The position numbers were made by a program, and so were the translations under genes. A stretch of DNA of 34,902 nucleotides from a virus. Below, piece by piece: positions 8,448 through 15,758 of this stretch (positions are counted from its first letter, which is position 1; every line of letters begins with the position of its first letter). Where the stretch lies: IMG/VR virus record IMGVR_UViG_3300043395_002563, positions 1 through 34,902 of that record; one strand, given 5' to 3'. The notes under the pieces were generated by a model. It saw only the letters and a list, made by a program, of their open reading frames with translations. It was not told where the DNA came from and ran no database searches.

Positions 8448-10304
8448 TTACGCTACTTGTGGCACTAGTTCGGAGGCAGGGATAGGCAAAGCAGGAGCCA
8501 TAGGCTCGGCCATAGGTTGAGCAGCCGATAGGGCCATCTGTGAGAGTTGGTCAATCTCACTGATAAAGTCTCTGAGGAGTTGAATATTTTCCTCAGGTGC
8601 TCCTTGGGTTTTTGCAAAGGGCAAATACTGTAGGGCGAGCTCTCTAGCCAAAGCTAGATCATCGTCAGGCTCTGGGTGATACACAGTGCCGTTGTCGATC
8701 ATGTCCTCGATAACTTTGTGTAGCCACTCCTCTTGGGAGTTAGCTAGGTCTTCTGCTCGTTCGAGATCAGGGAAATCAAGGAGACGACGACCAGCACGAG
8801 GGCTGAGAAACCCCGCTTGGATATATTCGGTAATAGTTTGCAGCTGGCCAGCAGGATCAGAAGGAAGCTTAGAAACAGGATAGATCTTAAGAGTGTACTC
8901 GTCGTCTTCAAGATGGATATTTTTCCAGTCTAGTTGATCTAGGAATTTCTTACCCGGTGTATTAACCCGGTAAGATTTGTCTCTTGAGTAAATATCCTTT
9001 ACCACACTAATAGCTAGCTTGGCTGTTTCAATAAAGAAATTTTCATAAACGTGGCCTACGTTCATGAAACGCTCTGTCTCAATGTCATTGTACTCACGTA
9101 GGGCTTTGCCAGAGTTTAGGCCAGCTGGCTTTTGGCTAGTGGCTGATAGCTGCGAGATACCAGCTTGCTCAAAGGCTTGTTGTTTCAGTGTCTGGAGATG
9201 AGCGTAAATCTCAGGCGGGACGATAGGAGGGCTAACATACTGGGGTGGGGTGCCGGTATAGTTAATCAGGACACCGATATCGTTTGAGATGTGCTCTTTT
9301 ACAATCTTAGAGCCATGCTCAAGAAACACCTTGAACGTGCCAGCCATATGCATCGAGCGTTGAATCACCCACAGGAGCTTATTGATTTCCAGCTGAATGT
9401 TTTGGATTTGCTCAGCTAGGCCTTGTCCCCAAAAGCCGTATAGGCGGTCCGACCACTGAAGGAAAGCAAATGGGAAGAACGGCTTTTCATACTGTTCTTT
9501 AAATAGGACGTACTCACCAATACTGATTACATGGAGCCCGTCTTTAGCATCCCTACCACTAGGCAAATGCCAGGATTCGCATACCGTGATTTGATCGGCA
9601 ATATTCTGATAGGTGCCAGTAATATCTATAGTAGCCGCATCAGCCCTATAGATAACATCTTTGTGTTCTGGGTAGAGCTCGGCTAGGACGTCCCGGTCCA
9701 CGTTCTTTACCCGGTGCATCTGTCTAGGATGCCCGTAAAAGCTTTCCATCTGATCGACATACATCTCCGATGGAATGACGCGCTCAAACTTACACCGTCC
9801 CTCATGCTCAAACACATGGAGGACACCACTACCCCATACAAGACTATCTCTAAAGATTTTAGGTGCTAGATTGTAGAGATTGTTTTCATAAAAAATACCG
9901 TCGACAAACTTGTCTAGGTCCTTAGCCTTGCGCTGGACCTTCCAAGTAGCGCCTGAAGTGATGAAGCTGGGCTTAGGTCTATTTTTCGATATTTTAGATA
10001 CGAGGGTATCGACGCAGCTTTGAATTACGTTGTAGCTAACCCTGTCTTTCAATGTAGCCTGGGTTGCCATGATCTTAGAAAAACTAAGGCCATTGATACC
10101 CATGATGTTGGTGTTGCCGTATAGCCGAGCTGAGATTTGATACTGAGTTTGCCGTTTGGCATCACCAGCTGCCAGGCTAGTAACAGTGCCCACGATTGCA
10201 TTAGCCATTTCCTTTGGATCTTTAAGTGTCCACCACTTCCTTGTGTGGTCAAAAGGTGTCAGTGCTTCACCATTTTGATTAAATGACTTGTAATCTATAG
10301 GCAT
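8448..10304 (-). CDS. portal protein, 618 aa
   Basis: The length and pattern fit the large portal proteins of podoviruses, which form the dodecameric DNA channel at one capsid vertex. Recognisable parts are an aromatic early domain (RVSYNVIQSCVDTLVSKISK, about 100), a wing region with FERVIPSEMYVDQMESFYGH, and a central long helix (LAEQIQNIQLEINKLLWVIQ) followed by GISQLSATSQKPAGLNSGKA. The C-terminus is helical. ATG 10304 is preceded by GGAG at six bases, overlapping the end of the 84-aa gene. It is followed by scaffold and capsid genes, as in most tailed phages. Confidence 0.88.
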   Translation of the reverse strand: MPIDYKSFNQNGEALTPFDHTRKWWTLKDPKEMANAIVGTVTSLAAGDAKRQTQYQISARLYGNTNIMGINGLSFSKIMATQATLKDRVSYNVIQSCVDTLVSKISKNRPKPSFITSGATWKVQRKAKDLDKFVDGIFYENNLYNLAPKIFRDSLVWGSGVLHVFEHEGRCKFERVIPSEMYVDQMESFYGHPRQMHRVKNVDRDVLAELYPEHKDVIYRADAATIDITGTYQNIADQITVCESWHLPSGRDAKDGLHVISIGEYVLFKEQYEKPFFPFAFLQWSDRLYGFWGQGLAEQIQNIQLEINKLLWVIQRSMHMAGTFKVFLEHGSKIVKEHISNDIGVLINYTGTPPQYVSPPIVPPEIYAHLQTLKQQAFEQAGISQLSATSQKPAGLNSGKALREYNDIETERFMNVGHVYENFFIETAKLAISVVKDIYSRDKSYRVNTPGKKFLDQLDWKNIHLEDDEYTLKIYPVSKLPSDPAGQLQTITEYIQAGFLSPRAGRRLLDFPDLERAEDLANSQEEWLHKVIEDMIDNGTVYHPEPDDDLALARELALQYLPFAKTQGAPEENIQLLRDFISEIDQLSQMALSAAQPMAEPMAPALPIPASELVPQVA

Positions 10305-10307
10305 AAA

Positions 10308-10562
10308 TTACTCCGGCGGTTCGGCTTTGATTTTTTCATCGAAGGATGTTGACCAGTATAGTAGCTCATCCTCAGTCGGCATACTATCCGCGCCTAAACT
10401 TTCTTGAGGCATTACAGGCTTTTCAGGGTAAAACTCCGCATATACGTTTTGCCCATCCTTCCAAGCAAAGCTAAATTTCTTAAGACGTAGACGCCTTGCT
10501 AGCTCTAGCATTTGCTCAGTTTCAGAAATCGTCGAACCCGGTTGCCCAGTTGATGGGATCAT
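10308..10562 (-). CDS. small protein between terminase and portal, 84 aa
   Basis: I do not recognise this protein. It has a helical N-terminal half (ETEQMLELARRLRLKKFSFA), then a beta-like AWKDGQNVYAEFYPEK and an acidic tail. The start at ATG 10562 lies inside the large-terminase gene (41-bp overlap) and is supported by AAGGAAG six bases upstream; ATG 10511 is an alternative. Its stop lies within the portal ribosome-binding region, so it is translationally linked to the portal. A packaging-related role is only suggested by position. Confidence 0.72.
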   Translation of the reverse strand: MIPSTGQPGSTISETEQMLELARRLRLKKFSFAWKDGQNVYAEFYPEKPVMPQESLGADSMPTEDELLYWSTSFDEKIKAEPPE

Positions 10563-11985
10563 CTGTGTCTTCCTTCAATGCTCGTTCTAATGCGGCTATG
10601 ATTTCCTGCTCTTGCTTGGCTTGCCAATCGACACTACCGGGAATAGGTGTAGGCTCAGGGACTACATGGCTAACCCAGTGTAATGATTCCCTGAAAGCAT
10701 ATAATACGGCATCGGCAATATCTGAGTGATAGGCATCACTTATCACCAGCCTATCCCCATTATTTTTAGCCCGGTCCCATTCTATAAGCTGCGTGTCTTG
10801 AGCAAATAGACCATCGGCTTTGGCTAAAAAGGTGCCAGTACGTAGGGCATCATTCAGGAGCTCGATGTACTCAAACTTGCGAGACTTCTCGGCTGCCTTG
10901 ACTGGTAGCCCATAGCGCCTACGCAGCTCCTCGACAATCTTTTTGCCTAGTCCACCGGCATCAATGACCACGGCGATAGGCTTATAGTGGGCGACCAGCT
11001 TGTCTAATTGTGTGGCTAGCTCGGTGATGCCCTGCTTTTCTGTCGCTTTCTCGTACACCAAATGGACCGGGCTAGCCTTAGCCTCGGCACCTGTGTAATG
11101 CGTAGCCTGATTCCAGCCTAGGACAGCTATAGCATCAGCGTCATTAAATCCAAGGTCCACACCAATAACATAGCTAGGGTTTTTAGAATCAAACTTAATA
11201 AAGTCATTTTTGACTTGGTCATACTTAAACACCAGGCTTGTGCTGTCTGTCACCCACTTGCCAAAGCATTCTCTTTGGATCTTGGGATCAGTAGGCAGTA
11301 CACCCATGCGCTTGCAGTCACGAAGGATTAAGTCCATAGGCTTTTTGCCTGACTTGCGCTCAAGCCATGGGTTTTGAATCATGGTCCAGCCATGGTGTGA
11401 CCATGTGGACTGCTGGCTAGCATTGTAGAAATAGCCTACAGGGACAGGGCCTGGGGTGCCGATTAGGCATAGTGTCCCATCATAGTCAAACAGCGACTTA
11501 GATAGGACATCATCAACTAGACTTTCGATGTAGGGCCTGAATGCTTGGGCTTCGTCGATATAGACTTTGACCAGCGGGAAGCCTCGGTATTTCTCAACTT
11601 CCGTCTTATCCTTAGCGCCTGAAAAGTAAATGATATGTCCGTTAGGAAATCTAATAGATAACTCAGTCTCATTAGGTGTCCCGCCTAGCTCATGCTTACG
11701 GTTAATCTCAAGGATTTCTGCCCATATGATTCGCTTAGCATTTAACCGGCTAAGGGTAATATATAGGCTAGCGCATTTAGGCTTATTTAAAGCTGTATCT
11801 AATAGGTCTACAGCACAGGCTATAGTTTTACCGGCACGACGAGAACACACTGCAACCTTGTAATTAGCAGGATCGCGAATAAATTTAATCTGCTCTTCAA
11901 AGCAAAAAGCCTCGACACTAAACACAGGCGGACGCCGTGCTAGTTCTTCGAGAGCTATTCTTAAATCGTCGTCGTTTATTTTCAT
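10522..11985 (-). CDS. terL: terminase large subunit, 487 aa
   Basis: This packaging motor has an N-terminal ATPase with Walker A CSRRAGKT (residues 47-54), Walker B VYIDE (141-145) and a coupling-like CLIGTPGP near 173-180. The C-terminal RNase H-like nuclease has GVDLGFNDADA (Asp277 region), VVIDAGG (Asp342) and a late YHSDIADAV acidic pair. The FEEQIKFI segment before Walker A is typical. The start is ATG 11985, but there is no ribosome site: the four bases TATT separate it from the CCA end of tRNA-Asn. After tRNA cutting, the message would begin almost at the AUG. Its end overlaps the 84-aa gene. Confidence 0.93.
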   Translation of the reverse strand: MKINDDDLRIALEELARRPPVFSVEAFCFEEQIKFIRDPANYKVAVCSRRAGKTIACAVDLLDTALNKPKCASLYITLSRLNAKRIIWAEILEINRKHELGGTPNETELSIRFPNGHIIYFSGAKDKTEVEKYRGFPLVKVYIDEAQAFRPYIESLVDDVLSKSLFDYDGTLCLIGTPGPVPVGYFYNASQQSTWSHHGWTMIQNPWLERKSGKKPMDLILRDCKRMGVLPTDPKIQRECFGKWVTDSTSLVFKYDQVKNDFIKFDSKNPSYVIGVDLGFNDADAIAVLGWNQATHYTGAEAKASPVHLVYEKATEKQGITELATQLDKLVAHYKPIAVVIDAGGLGKKIVEELRRRYGLPVKAAEKSRKFEYIELLNDALRTGTFLAKADGLFAQDTQLIEWDRAKNNGDRLVISDAYHSDIADAVLYAFRESLHWVSHVVPEPTPIPGSVDWQAKQEQEIIAALERALKEDTDDPINWATGFDDF

Positions 11986-11989
11986 AATA

Positions 11990-12065
11990 TGGCTGCCAAG
12001 GCAGGGCTCGAACCTGCGACCTAGTGATTAACAGTCACGTGCTCTACCGACTGAGCTACTTGGCA
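11990..12065 (-). tRNA. tRNA-Asn (anticodon GTT), CCA encoded
   Basis: The molecule folds fully. The acceptor TGCCAAG pairs with CTTGGCA, then discriminator G and encoded CCA (11992-11990). The D arm is GCTCAGTCGGTAGAGC, the anticodon stem closes around loop CTGTTAA with anticodon GTT, and the T arm is GCAGG-TTCGAGC-CCTGC. It sits in the late operon between the 70-aa gene stop (12071) and the large-terminase start (11985), with five bases before it and four after. It reads in the same direction, so it is cut from a shared transcript. Confidence 0.96.
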
Positions 12066-12070
12066 ATAGG

Positions 12071-12283
12071 CTAATCCTCTAAATCAGCTAGGGCAGCTTT
12101 GAGAGCTGCGATCATAGCCGGTTTAAATTTTTCGTGGGTTTCGTAAATCACTGCGCGGGATCTAGCCGTGACCTTATAACGGCTTGTCATCAAGTCCTCG
12201 CAGGTTATATCGAAAAACCCACAATTATCTTTGACCATGATCCTGCGATCAGGGTGATATCTAAGCTCGTAGTAGGATTTCAT
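12071..12283 (-). CDS. small protein upstream of tRNA-Asn, 70 aa
   Basis: This unrecognised, mostly basic small protein has a beta-like first half (SYYELRYHPDRRIMVKDNCG) and a helical Ala/Lys end (MIAALKAALADLED). ATG 12283 overlaps the TGA of the previous gene as ATGA, which favours it over the ATG at 12298. It ends five bases before the tRNA. Confidence 0.65.
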   Translation of the reverse strand: MKSYYELRYHPDRRIMVKDNCGFFDITCEDLMTSRYKVTARSRAVIYETHEKFKPAMIAALKAALADLED

Positions 12284-12606
12284 TTTAACTTTACCCATAA
12301 AATATCTGGCATTCCTACAATGTAGTTACCGGCTGCGATCTTGATATAAACCCCATGCTCAACCAAAACCATGTCGGCATTGTCTACATCAGCGTCGAGG
12401 CTATTTCGAACGCGGTTGCCTAGTTGTACCCCAGTGTGAAATTGAACACGTTGCACTGGCTTGTAACGCGATTCAAAACGGTTAACGATTAGCTTTTGCG
12501 CGTCGTCAATAAGATCGTATGGCACGTCAACTTCCACTTGGCTCTCCTCAGCTCTCAGCTTTGGGGGTCTTCCACGTCGTCTAACTGGGATCGGTAATGG
12601 CTCCAT
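12280..12606 (-). CDS. small protein with AT-hook-like N-terminus, 108 aa
   Basis: Residues 9-16 read RRRGRPPK, the core of an AT-hook that can lie in the minor groove of A/T DNA; such motifs are also common and non-specific in phage proteins. The rest has a helix (VPYDLIDDAQKLIVNRFESR) and a beta end (AGNYIVGMPDILWVKLK). The AT-hook region is encoded in the 52-bp overlap with the 3' end of the GNAT-like gene, in another frame. The gene lies just upstream of the terminase block. DNA binding is plausible; nothing more can be said. Confidence 0.7.
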   Translation of the reverse strand: MEPLPIPVRRRGRPPKLRAEESQVEVDVPYDLIDDAQKLIVNRFESRYKPVQRVQFHTGVQLGNRVRNSLDADVDNADMVLVEHGVYIKIAAGNYIVGMPDILWVKLK

Positions 12607-13040
12607 ACATGCCTGTCTAAAATGTAGGGATTAAAATACAGATTTGTATATTTATTCATTAGAGTTTGGGCTGAATATGTAAAGAAAGGAAAGAATACTT
12701 GTTTGGGAGCGCATGGGAAAACATGCTGAAGTAGGATCTTCGCTATGCCCATCTCCCGAAAGGCTTTCTTGATATAGACGTAGTAGATTGTCTCTATCTC
12801 AACGTTAGCCCAAATATATCCCAGGACAATATCGGGATCAGACTTGAGGGCTACAAACTTGAGCACGTTGCCTTTACGTTCTAGGCAGCGTGTAATGATG
12901 TTGTGCAGCTCATTATAGTAGTTGATGTCATGGATATACTTCGTATGAGCACTACCATGCTTATAGTGGTGTAGGAACGAATTATAGAAGAACGGCAAGT
13001 CATTCTCAGTCCCGTCCCTGATGATAATCTCGTCCCTCAT
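12555..13040 (-). CDS. GNAT-like acetyltransferase-fold protein, 161 aa
   Basis: The order of elements fits a GNAT fold: an N-terminal beta strand and helix (EIIIRDGTENDLPFFYNSFL), central strands (VLKFVALKSDPDIVLGYIWA), then IYYVYIKKAFREMGIAKILL, which resembles the acetyl-CoA pyrophosphate-binding motif A (R/Q-x-x-G-x-G/A), here REMGIA. The second Gly of the classic motif is Ala, so activity is uncertain. Such proteins are often found beside terminase genes in phages and their targets are unknown. It starts four bases into the end of the small-terminase gene (ATGA overlap). Confidence 0.68.
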   Translation of the reverse strand: MRDEIIIRDGTENDLPFFYNSFLHHYKHGSAHTKYIHDINYYNELHNIITRCLERKGNVLKFVALKSDPDIVLGYIWANVEIETIYYVYIKKAFREMGIAKILLQHVFPCAPKQVFFPFFTYSAQTLMNKYTNLYFNPYILDRHVWSHYRSQLDDVEDPQS

Positions 13041-13417
13041 CCCACTTTCTCTTTTACTAGCCGGATCAGCTCGCTGGTAGGTAGGCTTTTAATCTTATCG
13101 GCTTTGGTTTGATCGTCCGGTAGTGGCTCTTTGGCTTCGCGCCACTGACAGCGCGTCTTTAGCCAGAACGTGGTCATAGCTGGCTGCTGGCCGGATACTG
13201 CCATATCGTAGGCGGTCTGCATCACTTTGATCGCCGAGTGAGCTCTACCTACTTCAATGGCTGCCGCGAGCTCAGGATAGAATTCTAGGTGATTTTGAAA
13301 GGTTCTTTGTTCTTCACCCATCAAATAGGCTAGCTGCTTTACAGTTGCACCTAGGCCAGCATACCGCCCGGCTATATCGATTTCTTCCTGGGTATACTCT
13401 CTGCGTTTACTCGGCAT
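13037..13417 (-). CDS. terS: terminase small subunit, 126 aa
   Basis: The N-terminus is a helix-turn-helix-like DNA-binding region (REYTQEEIDIAGRYAGLGAT, then VKQLAYLMGEEQRTFQNHLE). It is followed by a helical oligomerisation segment (YPELAAAIEVGRAHSAIKVM) and FWLKTRCQWREA, a pattern known in small terminases that recognise the packaging site. ATG 13417 has AGAGG at six bases and lies inside the previous gene's end by 11 bp; the longer frame would need a TTG. It heads the packaging block GNAT-like, AT-hook-like, tRNA, large terminase. Confidence 0.85.
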   Translation of the reverse strand: MPSKRREYTQEEIDIAGRYAGLGATVKQLAYLMGEEQRTFQNHLEFYPELAAAIEVGRAHSAIKVMQTAYDMAVSGQQPAMTTFWLKTRCQWREAKEPLPDDQTKADKIKSLPTSELIRLVKEKVG

Positions 13418-13739
13418 TGTCGCCTCTGTAATCAAAGTCAGGTTTATTGCACTCAGGTAAATAGAATAGCAGGGTAGGATCCCTGCGTTCTAATATTTTA
13501 CAGTGTTTTGCAAACTCGGCTGGTATCTCGTCGCTTGCGTCTACACTAATCATAATGACGTCAAACGAGCGTTCTCTAGCCCAAGTATGCTCGTAGCCAC
13601 ATAAAACTAGACACTTGCCGTTAAAATACCGTGTCTTGTCTCTGTAAAAAGTGCCCATAATATTCCAGAGGTAAACCTCTCTAGCATCGATGTGGCGCAA
13701 CCATGCTAGAGAGGGAACCGTGAGCAAGAACGTGCGCAT
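13407..13739 (-). CDS. unknown protein upstream of small terminase, 110 aa
   Basis: I recognise no domain. The core looks alpha/beta (SFDVIMISVDASDEIPAEFA, then LLFYLPECNKPDFD), with three or four Cys. ATG 13739 lacks a clear ribosome site; ATG 13658 (a shorter 83-aa form) is possible. A strong nested hairpin (13667-13714) lies between these two starts and could control which is used. It is the first gene of the late leftward run and overlaps the small terminase by 11 bp. Confidence 0.62.
   Translation of the reverse strand: MRTFLLTVPSLAWLRHIDAREVYLWNIMGTFYRDKTRYFNGKCLVLCGYEHTWARERSFDVIMISVDASDEIPAEFAKHCKILERRDPTLLFYLPECNKPDFDYRGDNAE
13667..13714 (-). repeat. nested inverted repeats in the first late gene
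   Basis: CCTCTCTAGCAT (13676-13687) is perfectly inverted as ATGCTAGAGAGG (13703-13714) across 15 bases. The first arm also pairs with AGAGG (13667-13671) across TAAA, so the two hairpins exclude each other. This lies just upstream of the alternative ATG at 13658. Confidence 0.7.
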
Positions 13740-13826
13740 ATCACGTGCTAGGCTCGGTTCATTGCTGCAAGTATTCTTTAATTCTGGTAAATTCTCTCAG
13801 ACTAGAAAAGCATGGAAGTCAAGTGT

Positions 13827-14048
13827 ATGCAACAGAAAATGATTGATGAATTAGTTAAAGCTTTTGTAGAGATAGCTAAAAGCACGTGGGGGTATCATGA
13901 GCCTTATGAGCCATATGGTCCCTGGCCACAATATTATGGGCCAAAGCAGGAATGGCACTATCGCAGGGACTATGAAAGGTCTGCTAGGAATGAGGCTTCC
14001 ATCCTAGATAGCCAGCCTTTCAGCACGGGTGGTGTATATGGGTATTGA
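13827..14048 (+). CDS. small Tyr/Pro-rich protein, 73 aa
   Basis: I do not recognise this protein. After a helix (MQQKMIDELVKAFVEIAKST) it becomes Tyr-, Pro- and Trp-rich (YHEPYEPYGPWPQYYGPKQE) and ends in VYGY. GGAAG lies eight bases before ATG 13827; an in-frame ATG at 13812 would add five residues. Its stop overlaps the start of a small membrane-protein gene. The pair is divergent from the late block. Confidence 0.68.
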   Translation: MQQKMIDELVKAFVEIAKSTWGYHEPYEPYGPWPQYYGPKQEWHYRRDYERSARNEASILDSQPFSTGGVYGY

Positions 14049-14187
14049 GCTCGATTACTTAGCTATGGGTGTTACAGCTGGGCTGGTGGTTTACTGGGTA
14101 GGCTATTACTTTGGACACAAGGCTGGCATGAAGACTGGCGCTTGGATTGCCAGCGTTGATCCTAATGCAAAGCACTGGTGGCGCTAG
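14038..14187 (+). CDS. small membrane protein, 49 aa
   Basis: ATG 14038 overlaps the end of the previous gene, and the frame runs to TAG at 14187. The protein has one hydrophobic segment (about residues 6-25, DYLAMGVTAGLVVYWVGYYF) followed by a short basic/aromatic tail ending in HWWR. With one membrane span and this size it could be a holin-like, spanin-like or host-membrane protein; no family is recognised. The ribosome site (GGTGGTG) is weak, so coupling to the gene before it is likely. Its stop overlaps the stop of the opposite lipoprotein gene. Confidence 0.62.
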   Translation: MGIELDYLAMGVTAGLVVYWVGYYFGHKAGMKTGAWIASVDPNAKHWWR

Positions 14188-14714
14188 AGCACGTTAGCAT
14201 ATGCAATCTTAATGCCAAGGTCTTCCACTTGTGCCCAAATATTAGGGATCGTCAAAGACTGAGCGCATAGCTTTGCTGTCACTTTGACGTTTTGCGCCCC
14301 GCTGATGTTATTGGCCTCTAGTAGGTCGCACCCTTCAGTTGTCCAGCCTAGCCATTGGATCACCACGTTAGGCAGGATCACACCTGTGAGTTTCCGGAGC
14401 TCTTCTAAATATTCAAGCTTGAGGACTTCACGTGGGATCTTCTGGACAGAGTTGATAGGCACCTCGCCTACCGTCAGTTTGACGTAGCCGGTGAGCCTGA
14501 GTGTAACCTCGTTGTCATCCATGGCTTCCACCACGGCTAGAATCTCCGAGTCCTTTACTACCCGGCTGCTCTCGCTAGTAACATATTTATACCGCCACTG
14601 TTGGCCCACTTCCAGCTTGGCAGGTTCACTAGCCATGATCTCTGTCTTGGTTTTAGCCTGAAAGAGTCCACAGGATACTAACAGGATGGCTAGCAAGATA
14701 GCTAACTTACGCAT
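14184..14714 (-). CDS. phage-encoded lipoprotein, 176 aa
   Basis: The N-terminus is a lipoprotein signal: MRK, a hydrophobic core (LAILLAILL) and lipobox LVSC with the acylated Cys at residue 15. The mature part is mainly beta (VGQQWRYKYVTSES, later EVTLRLTGYVKLTVGE) and contains two further Cys late on. It would be processed by the host lipoprotein pathway and anchored in a membrane. Phage lipoproteins are known in other systems to block receptors or DNA entry for rival phages, but this one is not recognisable as such. Its start codon directly follows a hairpin that pairs its ribosome site. It stands between a rightward pair and the leftward genes at 15 kb. Confidence 0.82.
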   Translation of the reverse strand: MRKLAILLAILLVSCGLFQAKTKTEIMASEPAKLEVGQQWRYKYVTSESSRVVKDSEILAVVEAMDDNEVTLRLTGYVKLTVGEVPINSVQKIPREVLKLEYLEELRKLTGVILPNVVIQWLGWTTEGCDLLEANNISGAQNVKVTAKLCAQSLTIPNIWAQVEDLGIKIAYANVL

Positions 14715-14749
14715 GTTACACTCCTTTTGTGTTGTGGAGCTATTGTAAC
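14715..14749 (-). promoter_or_regulatory. hairpin masking the lipoprotein ribosome site
   Basis: In the leader, GTTACA (14749-14744) and CTCC (14739-14736) pair with GGAG-TGTAAC (14724-14715). There is a four-base bulge and an 11-base loop. GGAG is the ribosome site, six bases before the AUG at 14714, and it is fully paired. Control of translation is an inference. Confidence 0.6.
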
Positions 14750-14808
14750 ATACTCAGCTTTGTGTTTATATAAATGCCTAATAAGGTAATGATCTAAAGT
14801 GGTTAGCT

Positions 14809-14814
14809 ATTATA
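14809..14814 (-). promoter_or_regulatory. possible -10 element for the lipoprotein gene
   Basis: A perfect TATAAT reads leftward here in the 114-bp gap before the lipoprotein gene. The region 17 bases upstream (TTAGCT) is only a weak -35 match, so the call rests on the -10 and position. I see nothing else in the gap beyond the hairpin. Confidence 0.4.
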
Positions 14815-14828
14815 CGGAGAATTATCCC

Positions 14829-15080
14829 CTAAGCTAACCCCCAATTAATCTTAACCAGCGACTTGCCCTCATCATCAGCTTCCAATGCCATAGCTTCATA
14901 GCCTAAAGCCGTCAAAGCCTCGCAAACACCCCTAGAATCGACTTCCCTCAGTAGTACCCAGTCGGAGTATAGGCCCTTCCTTGCAGCCGATCCTACAGAC
15001 CTTAGCGCCTTCTCTAAGGCCTTTTCTACATCAGGGGCATTTACACCGTCTGCCAGCTGTCTTGCTTCTTCGGCTTTCAC
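14829..15080 (-). CDS. unknown small protein, 83 aa
   Basis: It starts at GTG 15080 inside GTGA, the stop of the previous gene, with GGAG eight bases upstream, so the pair is coupled. It is a helical N-terminal part (MKAEEARQLADGVNAPDVEK) followed by WVLLREVDSRGVCEALTALG and an acidic beta end. The composition is Ala/Glu-rich and no family is recognised. It lies between the putative origin region and the lipoprotein gene. Confidence 0.7.
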   Translation of the reverse strand: MKAEEARQLADGVNAPDVEKALEKALRSVGSAARKGLYSDWVLLREVDSRGVCEALTALGYEAMALEADDEGKSLVKINWGLA

Positions 15081-15472
15081 TTCTTATCTCCACCACATAC
15101 ATGGACGATGGGTTCACTATTTTTACCAAGTGCCCAGTTTTCACCCTTATTGATAAACATCGGCAACCAATGAGGTTTTTTATATTTAAAACTTTTTTTA
15201 GCTAATGGGAAACCAAGCAATTTTCCATCAGCGTAATAAGAAAATACCGTGCAAGGATCCAATCTAATCGTTTTGCTACGCATCAACTCGTCCAAAGCTT
15301 CAGCGTAAGCCTCAGTAACCTCACACCAAATTACAATGTTTTCACCCTTGGGATGGAATATAGAAAAGTCTCCCTTTACAGGGATTACATTGACTAGCTC
15401 AGCAAAGGTGACTTGCCCTCGGTGTTCATCGAGGTGCTTCACTATTGCTTGCTTGATTTCTTCTTTGTTCAT
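15077..15472 (-). CDS. unknown protein, 131 aa
   Basis: I recognise no family. It begins with a helical KEEIKQAIVKHLDEHRGQVT that could form a small winged-helix-like start, then beta segments (IVIWCEVTEAYAEALDELMR) and a Lys/Trp-rich stretch (SFKYKKPHWLPMFINKG). It is the first gene left of the repeat-rich region and is probably read from the TTGACG/TATACA promoter at 15711-15739. DNA binding to the repeats is one possibility to test. Confidence 0.7.
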   Translation of the reverse strand: MNKEEIKQAIVKHLDEHRGQVTFAELVNVIPVKGDFSIFHPKGENIVIWCEVTEAYAEALDELMRSKTIRLDPCTVFSYYADGKLLGFPLAKKSFKYKKPHWLPMFINKGENWALGKNSEPIVHVCGGDKK

Positions 15473-15550
15473 CCATCCCTCCAGTGTGCACCCTACCTAC
15501 CACACCCCTATCACCTGTTCAATATTTAACCATTTCTTATGTTTGACATC

Positions 15551-15575
15551 TGACAGATTTTAAAAATATCTGTCA
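15551..15575. repeat. inverted iteron pair TGACAGAT / ATCTGTCA (copy 1)
   Basis: TGACAGAT (15551-15558) and ATCTGTCA (15568-15575) form a 25-bp A/T-centred imperfect palindrome. A third half-site ATCTGTCA follows at 15580-15587. Confidence 0.8.
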
Positions 15576-15680
15576 TACAATCTGTCAGCAACTTTTTTTT
15601 AATCTTCTTAACTACTTATACCTATGTTTGACAGTTTGACAGATGATGTATGTATATGAGTATATGTATGTATGTGTGTA

Positions 15681-15719
15681 TAGGGTATAGGGGTGTATGT
15701 AGGGTATAGGTGTATAGGG
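15681..15719 (+). repeat. G-rich tandem repeat, possible G-quadruplex
   Basis: The unit TAGGGTATAGG(GG)TGTAT occurs twice in tandem (15681-15699 and 15700-15717). Four G tracts (15683-85, 15690-93, 15702-04, 15717-19) are separated by 4, 8 and 12 bases, which would allow a long-looped quadruplex on this strand. A related complementary C-rich stretch lies at about 15488-15512. Confidence 0.6.
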
Positions 15720-15739
15720 TGTTGAAAAAAACCCGTCAA
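15711..15739 (-). promoter_or_regulatory. leftward sigma70-like promoter
   Basis: TTGACG (15739-15734) is followed after exactly 17 bases by TATACA (15716-15711). Transcription would begin near 15704 and read to the 131-aa and 83-aa genes, across several TGACAGAT-type half-sites. Confidence 0.55.
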
Positions 15740-15758
15740 ACCGTCAAACATGCCTAAG

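Noticed and set aside
11990-12065. tRNA-Asn as an attachment site for integration
   Set aside because: The tRNA is complete and inside the late operon, and no integrase or excision gene is visible.
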